Of a stretch of 64,000 bases of DNA, positions 45,804-54,855 are shown piece by piece. The DNA comes from Bacteroidia bacterium (lineage in GTDB: Bacteria > Bacteroidota > Bacteroidia > Bacteroidales > Prolixibacteraceae), in assembly GCA_026391655.1 (NCBI GenBank), contig JAPLDR010000022.1, forward strand, positions 1 to 64,000, in the 5' to 3' direction. A program made the translations under genes and the position numbers. The notes below the pieces were generated by a model. The model searched no databases and had not been told where the DNA came from. It worked only from the letters and a program-made list of their open reading frames with translations. Position 1 is the stretch's first letter. Every line of letters starts with the position of its first letter.

Positions 45804-47102
45804 ATGATCTGGAACGAGAAAATTGAATGCGCAAGTCGTGAAGAGATGCGGATTATCCAGTCCGAAAGATTGTGCGAAACGGTAAAACGCATTTATCACA
45901 ACGTCCCCTATTACCGGAAAAAGATGCAGGAAGTGGGACTTACGGCGAATGACATTCACGATATTGACGATCTTCATAAACTTCCGTTTACGACTAAAAT
46001 CGATTTGCGCGACAATTATCCATTTGGATTGTTTACCGTTCCCATGAGTGAAATTGTGCGTTTACATGCCTCTTCGGGAACAACCGGAAAGCCAACGGTG
46101 GTCGGTTATACACGCAAAGATATACAAATGTGGGCAGAGGTCGTGACCCGTTCGTTAGTGATGGCCGGCGTTCATCGTAATGATATTGTGCAGATTGCCT
46201 ATGGTTACGGGTTGTTTACAGGTGGTCTTGGATTACACTATGGAACCGAAAACCTGGGCGCTTCTGTCATTCCGATCTCGGGCGGGAATACCCACAAACA
46301 GATACAGTTAATGGAAGATTTCGGCAGTTCTGTCTTGTGCTGCACTCCTTCGTATGCACTCAACATTGCGGAGGTGATGAAAGAGATGAAGGTAGATATT
46401 AATAATCTGAAACTGAGAGTCGGGATATTTGGTGCAGAACCGTGGTCGGAAGCGATGCGCAAAGAGATCGAAACCAAGCTAAAAATAAAAGCGATCGATA
46501 TATATGGCTTGAGTGAAATTGTTGGACCGGGTGTTTCTTGTGAGTGTGAATATCAATGTGGTATGCACATTAATGAAGACCATTTTTTGCCGGAGCTTAT
46601 TGATCCTGAAACATTGCAACCAGTTGCTCCGGGCGAGATTGGAGAACTTGTGTTTACTACGATTACCAAGGAAGGGATTCCTTTGATCCGGTACCGGACG
46701 CGCGATCTTACACGACTTGTCTACGACAAGTGTGCCTGCGGGCGTACGCTCGTGAGAATGGAAAAATGCAAAGGACGAAGTGACGATATGCTGATAATCA
46801 GGGGTGTAAATGTTTTCCCGTCACAGGTGGAAACCGTTCTTTTGAACATGAGTGAAGTAGAACCACATTACCTGATTATTGTTGATCGTGAGGGAACACT
46901 CGATATGATGTCGGTAATGGTAGAGGTTCAGGAGCAATTTTTCTCTGATGAGATTAAAAAACTTCAGGAACTTCGCCAGAAAATTATGCGTAACCTTGAA
47001 AGTGTACTTGGGATATCCGTAAATGTGAAACTTGTTGAACCAAAAACGATTGAGCGGACAGCGGGCAAAGCAATACGAGTGATTGACAATCGGAAGATTT
47101 AA
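45804..47102 (+). CDS. paaK: Phenylacetate-CoA ligase (PaaK-like)
   Basis: 432 aa from the ATG at 45804 ([15 protein letters not shown], the family start); a GTG at 45783 would add seven residues. The AMP-binding signature is [33 protein letters not shown] and [11 protein letters not shown] are typical of PaaK enzymes. It activates phenylacetate or related arylacetates to CoA thioesters with ATP. In anaerobic Bacteroidota and Archaea, PaaK is often linked to ferredoxin oxidoreductases for aryl-pyruvates, as here. It is 17 nt after marR and 38 nt before the ACT gene. Confidence 0.92.
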   Translation: MIWNEKIECASREEMRIIQSERLCETVKRIYHNVPYYRKKMQEVGLTANDIHDIDDLHKLPFTTKIDLRDNYPFGLFTVPMSEIVRLHASSGTTGKPTVVGYTRKDIQMWAEVVTRSLVMAGVHRNDIVQIAYGYGLFTGGLGLHYGTENLGASVIPISGGNTHKQIQLMEDFGSSVLCCTPSYALNIAEVMKEMKVDINNLKLRVGIFGAEPWSEAMRKEIETKLKIKAIDIYGLSEIVGPGVSCECEYQCGMHINEDHFLPELIDPETLQPVAPGEIGELVFTTITKEGIPLIRYRTRDLTRLVYDKCACGRTLVRMEKCKGRSDDMLIIRGVNVFPSQVETVLLNMSEVEPHYLIIVDREGTLDMMSVMVEVQEQFFSDEIKKLQELRQKIMRNLESVLGISVNVKLVEPKTIERTAGKAIRVIDNRKI

Positions 47103-47140
47103 AGATTTTATTTTGATTTAAAACTTAAAAACTCAACAAT

Positions 47141-47566
47141 ATGCTGATCAAACAATTATCAATTTTTCTTGAGAACAAGTCCGGAAGATTGAATGAAGTA
47201 TCACAAATACTTGGAAATTCCGGAATCAATATGTCAGCCTTCTCTGTAGCCGATACCTCTGAGTTTGGTATTTTGCGGTTGATTGTTTCTGATCCTGAAC
47301 GTGCTTGCAAAGTTTTGCATGATAATCAGTTTTCGGTTAGTCTTACCGATGTGGTTTGCCTCAACTGTCCGAATGAACCGGGTGCTTTAGCCAAGGCGCT
47401 TCAGATTTTATCCGATAATAAGGTTTCAATTGAATACCTTTATGCCTATTCTATGGGCGATTCAGCCAATGTTGTCTTAAAACCTGATCAGCTGGAGCAA
47501 TGCATCAAAGTTTTGCAGGAGCATAAAATGGAGCTTGTAAAAGCAAGCGAGTTGTACAAAATATGA
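47141..47566 (+). CDS. Double ACT-domain protein
   Basis: 141 aa, two tandem ACT domains: residues 1-70 (LIKQLSIFLENKSGRLNEVSQILG) and 71-141 (VVCLNCPNEPGALAKALQILSDN). ACT domains bind amino acids. Such proteins recur next to PaaK and aryl-pyruvate oxidoreductases, so it may report aromatic amino-acid levels. The transcript ends at the terminator at 47590. Confidence 0.88.
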   Translation: MLIKQLSIFLENKSGRLNEVSQILGNSGINMSAFSVADTSEFGILRLIVSDPERACKVLHDNQFSVSLTDVVCLNCPNEPGALAKALQILSDNKVSIEYLYAYSMGDSANVVLKPDQLEQCIKVLQEHKMELVKASELYKI

Positions 47567-47589
47567 TTATGCATAGTTATTTAACCATA

Positions 47590-47616
47590 AATCCCGGTTT
47601 TTCCGGGATTTTTTTT
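47590..47616 (+). terminator. Terminator after the ACT gene
   Basis: AATCCCGG (47590-47597) with CCGGGATT (47603-47610), loop TTTTT, then T-run. It separates marR-paaK-ACT from the pheA operon. Confidence 0.88.
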
Positions 47617-47661
47617 ACATTGCGTCGAAAATTAATTAAGTCAGTTTAAATAAGTTTAAAA

Positions 47662-48498
47662 GTGAAAAAAGTTTCAATTCAGGGGATAAAAGGTTCGTTC
47701 CACGAGGATGCTGCCCGTCAATATTTCAGCGAGGAGATTGAAATAGTTGAGTGCAAGTCGTTTCGAAGCGTCTGCGAACTCATTGACACAGATAAAGTTG
47801 ACTATGCGGTGATGGCTATCGAAAATTCTATTGCCGGAAGCATTCTTCAGAATTACTCATTGATTCGCGATTATCACCTTCGCATCATCGGCGAAATCTA
47901 TATCCATATTCAGATGAATTTAATGGCGCTTCCCGGTGTTCGTAAGAAAGATATAAAAGAAATCTATTCACATCCGGTCTCATTTCTTCAATGCGCCGAA
48001 TATTTGGAGAAGTATTTCCCGAATGTTGAAACCAGGGAACTTGGAGATAATGCTGCTGTTGCCAAACTGATCGCTAAAGAGAAAATCACCTATGCAGCCG
48101 CGATCAGCAATTTAAGGTCGGCGGAACTATATGGTCTTGAGATACTTGAAAGGGGTATTGAAAGTAATAAAAAGAATTACACGCGATTCCTGATTATGGC
48201 CAAGCATGCCACCTCATCCGAAAACGCCAATAAAGCCTCCATCTGTTTTGAGGTAGGCCATTTTCATGGTGCTTTGGCTAAAGTTCTGAATACCTTTGCT
48301 GAACATGAAATTAACCTGACAAAAATTCAATCATTGCCGATCATCGGAAAACCCAATGAATACTCTTTTCATGTCGATATTGAATGGGATTCGATTGAAA
48401 ACTACGAAAAAGCCATACATATGGTGCTGAAAAATGTCTCCAGTCTTGCTATTCTTGGAGAATATGTCAGGGGAGAAGTATCTATTCACAACCAATAA
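47662..48498 (+). CDS. pheA: Prephenate dehydratase
   Basis: 278 aa, GTG start. The catalytic PDT domain (1-180) has IQGIKGSFHEDAA at the start and the essential TRF in NKKNYTRFLIM. The ACT regulatory domain (190-275) carries LTKIQSLPIIGKPNEY where many homologues have ESRP, a common Bacteroidota variant. It converts prephenate to phenylpyruvate, the step before phenylalanine. It is the first gene of the operon with the flavodoxin-like gene, the aminotransferase and the oxidoreductase. Confidence 0.95.
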   Translation: MKKVSIQGIKGSFHEDAARQYFSEEIEIVECKSFRSVCELIDTDKVDYAVMAIENSIAGSILQNYSLIRDYHLRIIGEIYIHIQMNLMALPGVRKKDIKEIYSHPVSFLQCAEYLEKYFPNVETRELGDNAAVAKLIAKEKITYAAAISNLRSAELYGLEILERGIESNKKNYTRFLIMAKHATSSENANKASICFEVGHFHGALAKVLNTFAEHEINLTKIQSLPIIGKPNEYSFHVDIEWDSIENYEKAIHMVLKNVSSLAILGEYVRGEVSIHNQ

Positions 48499-48508
48499 AT
48501 ATTTAGTT

Positions 48509-48997
48509 ATGAGTAAAATAGCTATTTTTGTAGCCAAATTCCTGGCGGCAAAGATGGAAAATCAAAAGCCGGATCTGATCCTCGTAAATGAGGCATCGAC
48601 CGAAGATTTGGCACGTTATGATACCATTATCTTCGGTATCTCGACAATAGGTCGGGATACATGGGATCAAAAGTTTGGAAATGTTGATTGGTCTAAGTTT
48701 ATGCCGACGATTTCTTCGTTCGATTTTACGGGGAAAAAAGTTGCCATTTTTGGTTTGGGTGATCATATCACCTACGCTTACCATTTTGTCAATTCAATGG
48801 GAATTCTTGCCAGACTCATAGTCAAAAACGGGGGACAGCTTTTAGGAAAAGTAAGTCCGGAAGGCTACACTTTTCAGGACTCCGATGCTCTTGAAGGAGG
48901 TCTTTTTCTTGGTTTACCAATTGATGAGGATTTCGAACCTGAATTAACCGAAGACCGTTTGAATTGTTGGGTTGAACAATTAAAAAATGAGTTTTGA
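48509..48997 (+). CDS. Flavodoxin-like protein without the FMN phosphate loop
   Basis: 162 aa. Clear long-chain flavodoxin features: IIFGISTIGRDTWDQKF (60s-loop region), KKVAIFGLGDHITYAYHFVNSMG (core IFGLGDHITYAYHFVNSMG), SPEGYTFQDSDALEGGLFLG and the C-terminal LPIDEDFEPELTEDR. The N-terminus reads MSKIAIF directly followed by VAKFLAAKM; the expected loop of about 12 residues, S/T-x-T-G-x-T, which holds the FMN phosphate, is missing in frame. FMN binding is therefore doubtful. It sits 10 nt after pheA and overlaps the aminotransferase by four bases, so it is an operon member. A longer frame from 48434 overlaps pheA and is not family-like. Confidence 0.75.
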   Translation: MSKIAIFVAKFLAAKMENQKPDLILVNEASTEDLARYDTIIFGISTIGRDTWDQKFGNVDWSKFMPTISSFDFTGKKVAIFGLGDHITYAYHFVNSMGILARLIVKNGGQLLGKVSPEGYTFQDSDALEGGLFLGLPIDEDFEPELTEDRLNCWVEQLKNEF

Positions 48998-50337
48998 ATC
49001 AGATCAGTCGAAATAATACGCCAATAAACGGAGAAATTGTTGAGCGTAAAATTGAAGAGCTCAACGTTCCCGATATTGGGAATGCTTCCATCAGGGAAAT
49101 CGTTCAACTGGTTAGCAGCATCGAAGCTGTCACAGGCGACCGTTTTATTCGTATGGAAATGGGGGTTCCTGGTCTTCCACCTGCAAAAGTAGGTGTAGAA
49201 GCCGAGATTGAAGCATTGCGTAACAATGTCGCATCAGTATATCCCCGCATTGATGGTATTCAACCGCTGAAAAACGAAACTTCGCGATTTGTAAAGCTCT
49301 TTCTTGATATTGATGTTAAGCCAGAAGGTTGTGTTCCAACAGTTGGCTCAATGGAAGGAAGTTATGCAGCATTTTTGGTCTCCGGTAGCTGTCGGAAAGA
49401 ACGCGATACAGTGCTGTTTATCGATCCTGGATTTCCTGTTCAAAAACAGCAGCTTCTTGTGATGGGACAGAAATACGAAACTTTTGACATATTCGATTAT
49501 CGCGGGGAGAAACTTCGTGCAAAACTCGACTCCTACCTCTCAAAAGGAAATATCAATTGTATCATCTATTCAAATCCAAATAACCCTTCGTGGATATGTT
49601 TCAACGACGAGGAACTCAAAATTATAGGAGAACTTGCTAATCAGTATGATATTGTTATAATTGAGGATCTTGCATACTTTGGAATGGATTTCCGGCAGGA
49701 TATCTCCCGTCCCGGAGTTCCCCCTTATCAGGCTACAGTTGCCCGCTATACTGGTAACTATATATTGATGATTTCCAGCTCAAAAGTCTTTTCGTATGCG
49801 GGACAGAGGATCGGAGTGATCGTAATTTCGGATGCCCTTTATCACCGCCATTTCCCTTATCTTGAAGAACGATTAAAAGTTCATGGATTTGGTAATGCAA
49901 TAGTTCATAGGGTATTATATTCATTAACATCGGGCACTTCCCACTCTTCTCAGTATGCTTTAGCGGCAATGTTTAAAGCTGCCTGTGACGGAACTTTCAA
50001 CTTCATCGAAGAGGTGAAAGAGTATGGCGAAAAGGCTAAAATCATGAAGAAACTGTTTATCGAAAATGGGTTTACGATTGTTTACGATGCTGATCTTGGG
50101 CAGCCTGTTGGCGATGGATTCTACTTTACTATCGCCTATCCAGGTATGACGGGAGCCGTATTGCTGCACAAACTTCTTTATTACGGAATTAGCGCCATTT
50201 CGCTAAGCAAAACAGGAAGTACAAAAGAGGGATTAAGAGCATGTGTGTCACATGTAAAAAGAGATCAGTTTCACGATCTGGAAATCAGGCTTCAGCAATT
50301 TAATTCAGATTTTCCGGTAAAATCTGAACAAGTATGA
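48994..50337 (+). CDS. PLP-dependent class I/II aminotransferase
   Basis: 447 aa with a TTG start overlapping the previous stop by four bases (TTGA); the first in-frame ATG lies too deep to be the start. SNPNNPSW, EDLAYFGMDF and the PLP-lysine region SSSKVFSYAGQRIG are visible, with the substrate-carboxylate Arg in GLRACVSHV. Class I/II aminotransferases of this kind act on aromatic or branched amino acids. Position between pheA and the oxidoreductase suggests it interconverts phenylpyruvate and phenylalanine. Confidence 0.88.
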   Translation: MNQISRNNTPINGEIVERKIEELNVPDIGNASIREIVQLVSSIEAVTGDRFIRMEMGVPGLPPAKVGVEAEIEALRNNVASVYPRIDGIQPLKNETSRFVKLFLDIDVKPEGCVPTVGSMEGSYAAFLVSGSCRKERDTVLFIDPGFPVQKQQLLVMGQKYETFDIFDYRGEKLRAKLDSYLSKGNINCIIYSNPNNPSWICFNDEELKIIGELANQYDIVIIEDLAYFGMDFRQDISRPGVPPYQATVARYTGNYILMISSSKVFSYAGQRIGVIVISDALYHRHFPYLEERLKVHGFGNAIVHRVLYSLTSGTSHSSQYALAAMFKAACDGTFNFIEEVKEYGEKAKIMKKLFIENGFTIVYDADLGQPVGDGFYFTIAYPGMTGAVLLHKLLYYGISAISLSKTGSTKEGLRACVSHVKRDQFHDLEIRLQQFNSDFPVKSEQV

Positions 50338-50393
50338 TTACGTTTGTGACCCAAATGAGAAAAGATAATAACTAAAATAAACAAGAGAGAAAG

Positions 50394-50621
50394 ATGGCAA
50401 AAGTCAGAGGAGCAGTAATTGTCGACACTGAAGTGTGTAAAGGGTGCAACCTGTGTGTTGTTGCCTGTCCGACACAGACTTTGGCGCTTAACCGCAATGT
50501 AAATAACAAGGGATACCACTATTCGTATATGGAAAATCCCGAAAACTGCACTGGTTGTACAAACTGTTCCGCAGTTTGCCCCGATAGTTGTATCACCGTT
50601 TACCGGGCAAAAATTGAATAA
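50394..50621 (+). CDS. Two-[4Fe-4S] ferredoxin subunit of a 2-oxoacid oxidoreductase
   Basis: 75 aa with two CxxCxxCxxxCP motifs: CKGCNLCVVACP and CTGCTNCSAVCP. Small delta subunit in the four-gene VorDABC/KorDABC type, relaying electrons to free ferredoxin. First of four closely spaced subunit genes. Confidence 0.93.
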   Translation: MAKVRGAVIVDTEVCKGCNLCVVACPTQTLALNRNVNNKGYHYSYMENPENCTGCTNCSAVCPDSCITVYRAKIE

Positions 50622-50645
50622 TAGAAATACTAGATAATCCTGAAT

Positions 50646-51731
50646 ATGGGTGAGTTAAGATTAATGAAAGGGAATGAGGTAATTGCCATAGCGGCAATCA
50701 GATGTGGAGGTGATGCTTATTTCGGTTACCCCATTACACCGCAGTCCGAAGTTATGGAGACTTTAATGGCGGAGCGTCCATGGGAAGATACCGGAATGGT
50801 CGTTTTACAGGCAGAAAGTGAAATTGCCTCAATTAATATGGTTTATGGGGCAGCAGGTTGCGGAAAGCGGGTGATGACTTCATCCTCAAGTCCGGGTATT
50901 AGCCTGATGGCCGAAGGGATCTCATATATGGCAGGGTCTGAACTACCTTGCGTGATTGTAAATGTGCAGCGTGGCGGACCGGGTCTGGGAACAATCCAGC
51001 CATCGCAAGCCGATTATAATCAAGCAACTAAAGGTGGCGGCCATGGCGATTATTCTTTGCTTGTTCTCGCTCCGGCTTCGGTGCAGGAGATGCACGATTT
51101 TGTAGTTCTTGGATTTGAACTTGCATTTAAATACCGTAATCCAGTGATGATCCTTGCTGATGGTGTGATTGGACAGCTTATGGAGAAAGTTAAACTGATC
51201 GACCAACGTCCACGTTGGACAAACGAGCAAATTGCAGAGATATCTGGAAGTTGGATTACGGTTGGAAAATCAAAAAACCGCAAAAAACACGTAATCACAT
51301 CTTTGGAGATGGATTCTTCCATTATGGAAGGAAATAACCTCAGGCTTCAGGAAAAATACAATCGGATGAAAGCTGAAGAGGTTCGTTTTGAAGCCATTGA
51401 ATGTGATGATGCGGAGTATATTTTAGTCGCTTTTGGATCTGCAGCCCGTATTTGTCAGAAAACAGTTCAGATTGCCCGCAAAAAAGGTGTGAAGGTTGGT
51501 CTGATTCGCCCGATCACTCTTTTCCCATTCCCCGAGAAAATCATTTCGGAATATGCCACAAAAGTGAAAGGTTTTCTTTCGGTTGAATTCAATGCCGGAC
51601 AGATGGTCAATGATATCCGTTTGGCTGTAAATGGGAAAACCAGGGTTGAGTACTTCGGTAGGATGGGTGGTATAATTCCTCCGCCTGACGAAGTTGAAGT
51701 AGCTCTTCATCAAAAACTAATAAAAGGATAA
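50646..51731 (+). CDS. vorB: 2-oxoacid:ferredoxin oxidoreductase alpha subunit (VorB-like)
   Basis: 361 aa. MKGNEVIAIAAIRCGGDAYFGYPITPQSE, trimmed to its core GYPITPQSEVME, marks the pyrimidine-binding transketolase part; QAESEIASINMVYGAAGCGKRVMTSSSSPG and NVQRGGPGLGTIQPSQADY are typical of the 2-oxoglutarate/2-oxoisovalerate group. Together with the beta, gamma and delta subunits it oxidises a 2-oxoacid to acyl-CoA and reduces ferredoxin, or runs in reverse for reductive carboxylation. Substrate is not fixed by sequence; the gene context argues for aryl-pyruvates. Confidence 0.92.
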   Translation: MGELRLMKGNEVIAIAAIRCGGDAYFGYPITPQSEVMETLMAERPWEDTGMVVLQAESEIASINMVYGAAGCGKRVMTSSSSPGISLMAEGISYMAGSELPCVIVNVQRGGPGLGTIQPSQADYNQATKGGGHGDYSLLVLAPASVQEMHDFVVLGFELAFKYRNPVMILADGVIGQLMEKVKLIDQRPRWTNEQIAEISGSWITVGKSKNRKKHVITSLEMDSSIMEGNNLRLQEKYNRMKAEEVRFEAIECDDAEYILVAFGSAARICQKTVQIARKKGVKVGLIRPITLFPFPEKIISEYATKVKGFLSVEFNAGQMVNDIRLAVNGKTRVEYFGRMGGIIPPPDEVEVALHQKLIKG

Positions 51732-51733
51732 CT

Positions 51734-52546
51734 ATGTCTGTATTAGCTGATAGAATCAAAGAAATTATTAAACCGGAAAATCTGGTTTATGCAAAATCAC
51801 CTGTTCTGAACGACGATATCATGCATTATTGTCCAGGATGCAGTCATGGAGTAGTCCACCGGTTGATTGCCGAGGTGATTGACGAGATGGGAATTCAGGA
51901 TCAGACGATTGGTGTTTCACCTGTCGGATGCTCGGTTTTTGCCTATAAATACATCGACATCGACTGGCAGGAAGCTGCTCATGGTCGTGCTCCGGCTGTC
52001 GCAACGGGTATAAAAAGGGTATTGCCGGATAAATATGTTTTTTCCTATCAGGGAGATGGCGATTTAGCTGCAATTGGAACAGCCGAGACTTTTCATGCTG
52101 TGAACCGCGGCGAGAATATCGTGATGATTTTTATCAATAATGCCATTTATGGCATGACCGGAGGACAAATGGCTCCGACAACTTTGGTTGGCCAGATTAC
52201 CTCAACCACGCCCTACGGCAGGAACGTGGATTTGAATGGTTATCCTTTGAAAATCACTGAATTATTGGCACAATTGCCGGGCGCTGCCTATGTAACGCGT
52301 CAAAGCGTTCAGAATCCTGCAGCGGTCCGCAAAGCAAAAAAAGCGATTCGTAAAGCATTTGAAGTTCAGGCGCTGAAAAAAGGAACTGCTTTTGTCGAGG
52401 TAGTATCAACTTGTAGTTCAGGATGGAAACTTAATCCTGTTGATTCGAACAAATGGATGGAAGAGAATATGTTTCCTCAGTATCCGCTTGGTGATCTGAA
52501 AGATAGTTCCCGTGCTGATGCTGATTTGTATCGCATCAAAGGTTAA
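51734..52546 (+). CDS. 2-oxoacid:ferredoxin oxidoreductase beta subunit (TPP-binding)
   Basis: 270 aa. The TPP/Mg site is GDGDLAAIGTAETFHAVNRG with NNAIYGMTGGQMAPTT downstream. HYCPGCSHG carries the cluster-linked cysteine pair of this subunit. Two bases after the alpha gene, so translation is coupled. Confidence 0.93.
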   Translation: MSVLADRIKEIIKPENLVYAKSPVLNDDIMHYCPGCSHGVVHRLIAEVIDEMGIQDQTIGVSPVGCSVFAYKYIDIDWQEAAHGRAPAVATGIKRVLPDKYVFSYQGDGDLAAIGTAETFHAVNRGENIVMIFINNAIYGMTGGQMAPTTLVGQITSTTPYGRNVDLNGYPLKITELLAQLPGAAYVTRQSVQNPAAVRKAKKAIRKAFEVQALKKGTAFVEVVSTCSSGWKLNPVDSNKWMEENMFPQYPLGDLKDSSRADADLYRIKG

Positions 52547-52570
52547 TTCTATTTTAAAAAAACTGAAAAA

Positions 52571-53122
52571 ATGACGGAAGAAATCATAATAGCAGGATTT
52601 GGCGGACAAGGGGTTCTTTCTATGGGAAAAATCCTTGCTTACTCAGGAGTGATGCAGGATCAGGAAGTGGCCTGGTTCCCCTCGTATGGTCCCGAAATGA
52701 GGGGTGGTACTGCCAATGTTACTGTTATCCTCAGTGACGAACGGATCAGTTCTCCGATCCTCAACGAGTACGATACGGCCATCATTCTGAACCAGCAATC
52801 GATGACCAAATTCGAATCTCGTGTAAAAGTTGGAGGCACACTAATTTATGATCCTAACGGGATAGTAAAGCACCCTTCGCGGAAGGATATCAATATTCTG
52901 AGGGTGGAAGGCTCCAAACTGGCAATCGAAATGGGTAATCCATTGACATTTAATATGATTGTCCTTGGGGCTTTTTTAAAGGCAAAGCCTGTAATCAAAC
53001 TGGAAAATGTAAAAAAAGGGCTTGAGAAATCGTTGCCCGAACGCCACCATAAACTGATTCCGCTAAATCTGGCGGCTATCGACAAAGGACAGGAAAACCT
53101 GGAGGTGGTTCAGACGGTGTAA
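52571..53122 (+). CDS. 2-oxoacid:ferredoxin oxidoreductase gamma subunit
   Basis: 183 aa. IAGFGGQGVLSMGKILAYSG and SYGPEMRGGTANVTVILSDE are the POR gamma signatures (CoA-binding part). Last gene of the operon; a degenerate repeat follows. Confidence 0.93.
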   Translation: MTEEIIIAGFGGQGVLSMGKILAYSGVMQDQEVAWFPSYGPEMRGGTANVTVILSDERISSPILNEYDTAIILNQQSMTKFESRVKVGGTLIYDPNGIVKHPSRKDINILRVEGSKLAIEMGNPLTFNMIVLGAFLKAKPVIKLENVKKGLEKSLPERHHKLIPLNLAAIDKGQENLEVVQTV

Positions 53123-53159
53123 GAATCGGGGCTCTATATCGGTTTGTAGTGATAATTTA

Positions 53160-53200
53160 CTGGCAGCTAGTGATTAGCGGTTTGAAACTGGCAGTTAGTA
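53160..53200. repeat. Degenerate intergenic repeat
   Basis: ctggcagctagtgattagcg, then a second ctggcagttagta: two direct copies of CTGGCAG in 40 nt, same vocabulary as the other gaps. Between the oxidoreductase (+) and the L,D-transpeptidase (-). Confidence 0.4.
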
Positions 53201-53229
53201 TTTTTTATACATTCAACATACTCAATTTT

Positions 53230-53955
53230 TTAAAATCCTGAAATTAAGACTTTTTCATTACCCATTATAATCGAAGGTTTTGATTCAGGATTCATCCATT
53301 TTAATATCCATTCCATATCCTTTTGGTTCAAAACAACACAGCCAGAGGTTGAATTTGGTATCTCTTTTTCCCACAGATGGAGGAAAATGGCACTACCCAT
53401 ACCTTTTACAACAGGATGCATATTGTACTCAATAACCATACAATACTTGTATTCATCGTCACTAAGTTTTAGTTTTTCATATGATTTTGCCTGAGTAAAA
53501 CCCCTGATATGTCGATTGTAGTCATTTGAATTTGGATCATCTATCCATTTGTCTTCTGAGGTAATTTGAATAAACGGCATCTTCGTATCGACAACTTTAT
53601 CATTACAAAATAATTGTCCCAAACGAAAAAACCCAGTAGGGGACTTATGATCACCTTCTCGTTTTGCGTTTGGGGCAGCGAATCCATTGCGTCCAATGCC
53701 TACTGGCCTGGGAGCAGAAACCACAACCCAACCTTTATCTTTTTTCTCCATCGTCACTAATATTGCCAAATTACTTTCAGTCGTTTTATTAAAAACTACG
53801 AGTAATTGATTTATACTATCAAGCAAAACTGCATTTTTTTTTGCAATATGAAGTGCTTTATTTACATGATTTCTTGACTCTTGTCCCTTTACAGAATCAC
53901 ATAATAGGCCAATCAGAAGACATTGAAAAAGTAGTGTATAAAAAAATATTTTCAC
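53230..53955 (-). CDS. L,D-transpeptidase (YkuD) family exported protein
   Basis: 241 aa. Signal peptide 1-25 (IFFYTLLFQCLLIGLLCDSVKGQ is the hydrophobic stretch). The YkuD catalytic part has HLWEKEIPNSTSGCVVLN, with the His and the SGC nucleophile in the usual spacing. Such proteins cross-link peptidoglycan (3-3) or act as L,D-carboxypeptidases in the periplasm. Transcribed alone. Confidence 0.85.
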   Translation of the reverse strand: MKIFFYTLLFQCLLIGLLCDSVKGQESRNHVNKALHIAKKNAVLLDSINQLLVVFNKTTESNLAILVTMEKKDKGWVVVSAPRPVGIGRNGFAAPNAKREGDHKSPTGFFRLGQLFCNDKVVDTKMPFIQITSEDKWIDDPNSNDYNRHIRGFTQAKSYEKLKLSDDEYKYCMVIEYNMHPVVKGMGSAIFLHLWEKEIPNSTSGCVVLNQKDMEWILKWMNPESKPSIIMGNEKVLISGF

Positions 53956-54038
53956 GATATTATTGCGCTTTTAGTAATGAATTTGAAAACTCAAGTCACT
54001 TGTTCTTCCGGTAGAATGCAGCATTTCAGATTGATCGT

Positions 54039-54071
54039 TTGCAAGCCGCAAGTAGCTAACTGACAGCCGCA
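54039..54071. repeat. Degenerate intergenic repeat
   Basis: ttgcaagccgcaagtagcta followed by ctgacagccgc. Shares gcaag/gcta/cagc words with the copies at 16.4, 38.5 and 53.2 kb. Confidence 0.35.
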
Positions 54072-54106
54072 TTTCATATTGAACCAAAATAGATCTGATC
54101 ATTACC

Positions 54107-54703
54107 TCAAATAATTCCCTGATCGATTTGCCCGACAATATATTCGATCATGCTGTCCTCATTGGCAGCATCATATTCCGATTTTAGGTTATGCCCAAAG
54201 ATCCGGGCAATACTTTGCCAAAAAAATGCACTGAATCCACCTTTAAATTCTTTGATAATCTCAAATGACGACTGACCTGTTTCCCGATCAATCAGTTTAA
54301 TGAGTATTCGCCCCTCAGAGATGGTCATGGTTCGGATTTCGGTCTCATATTCAGCAAAAAGATCTTTTTCAATTTTTTTGACGTAAGCTTTCCGCTCGCT
54401 CTCTTTCTTGAAGCTCAAATAAACGCTATTGTACCCCTTGAGCTTCAAGGCCGCCGTTTTAGCAATGGGATAAACTTTTTTGACTTTCAGTTCTAATGAA
54501 GTATATTGGCGAAATGTCTTGCGCGACATATCCTTAGGTTCCGGATAAATCAAAATTTCCGGCAGTATGATGTGTTTTAATATTGAATCAGAACTGGAGA
54601 TAAGATTCTGTTCACCATACTGATATGGCGGACGGTCTTTGATCTGACCGATTCCAGCAAACGGTAACCACAAAAACACAAAAAAGCTAAACCATTTCGT
54701 CAT
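54107..54703 (-). CDS. DUF4294 family exported protein
   Basis: 198 aa from the ATG at 54703, which begins a signal peptide (MTKWFSFFVFLWLPFAGIGQ); an upstream ATG would add 12 residues without family support. The DUF4294 core has YTSLELKVKKVYPIAKTAALKLKG around YPIAKTAALKL, and SEGRILIKLIDRETGQSSFEIIK in the centre. Function of the family is unknown; Bacteroidota-restricted as far as I know. Divergent from the arginine deiminase gene. Confidence 0.85.
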   Translation of the reverse strand: MTKWFSFFVFLWLPFAGIGQIKDRPPYQYGEQNLISSSDSILKHIILPEILIYPEPKDMSRKTFRQYTSLELKVKKVYPIAKTAALKLKGYNSVYLSFKKESERKAYVKKIEKDLFAEYETEIRTMTISEGRILIKLIDRETGQSSFEIIKEFKGGFSAFFWQSIARIFGHNLKSEYDAANEDSMIEYIVGQIDQGII

Positions 54704-54811
54704 CACCTGCTTCGTATTATTCGACTCCAAAAGTAACAAACGATCGGTTAGGCGGTATTGTTTCTTTGATTATTAAATTCCAAAGTTTACTAACACCGAA
54801 TTTTAAAACGA

Positions 54812-54819
54812 TATCTTTG
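54812..54819 (+). promoter_or_regulatory. -7 element upstream of arcA
   Basis: TATCTTTG matches TAnnTTTG exactly, 36 nt before the ATG. No clear TTG at 19-nt spacing. Confidence 0.4.
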
Positions 54820-54855
54820 TAAATTATTTGAAAAAACATTACAAATAAAGGGATA

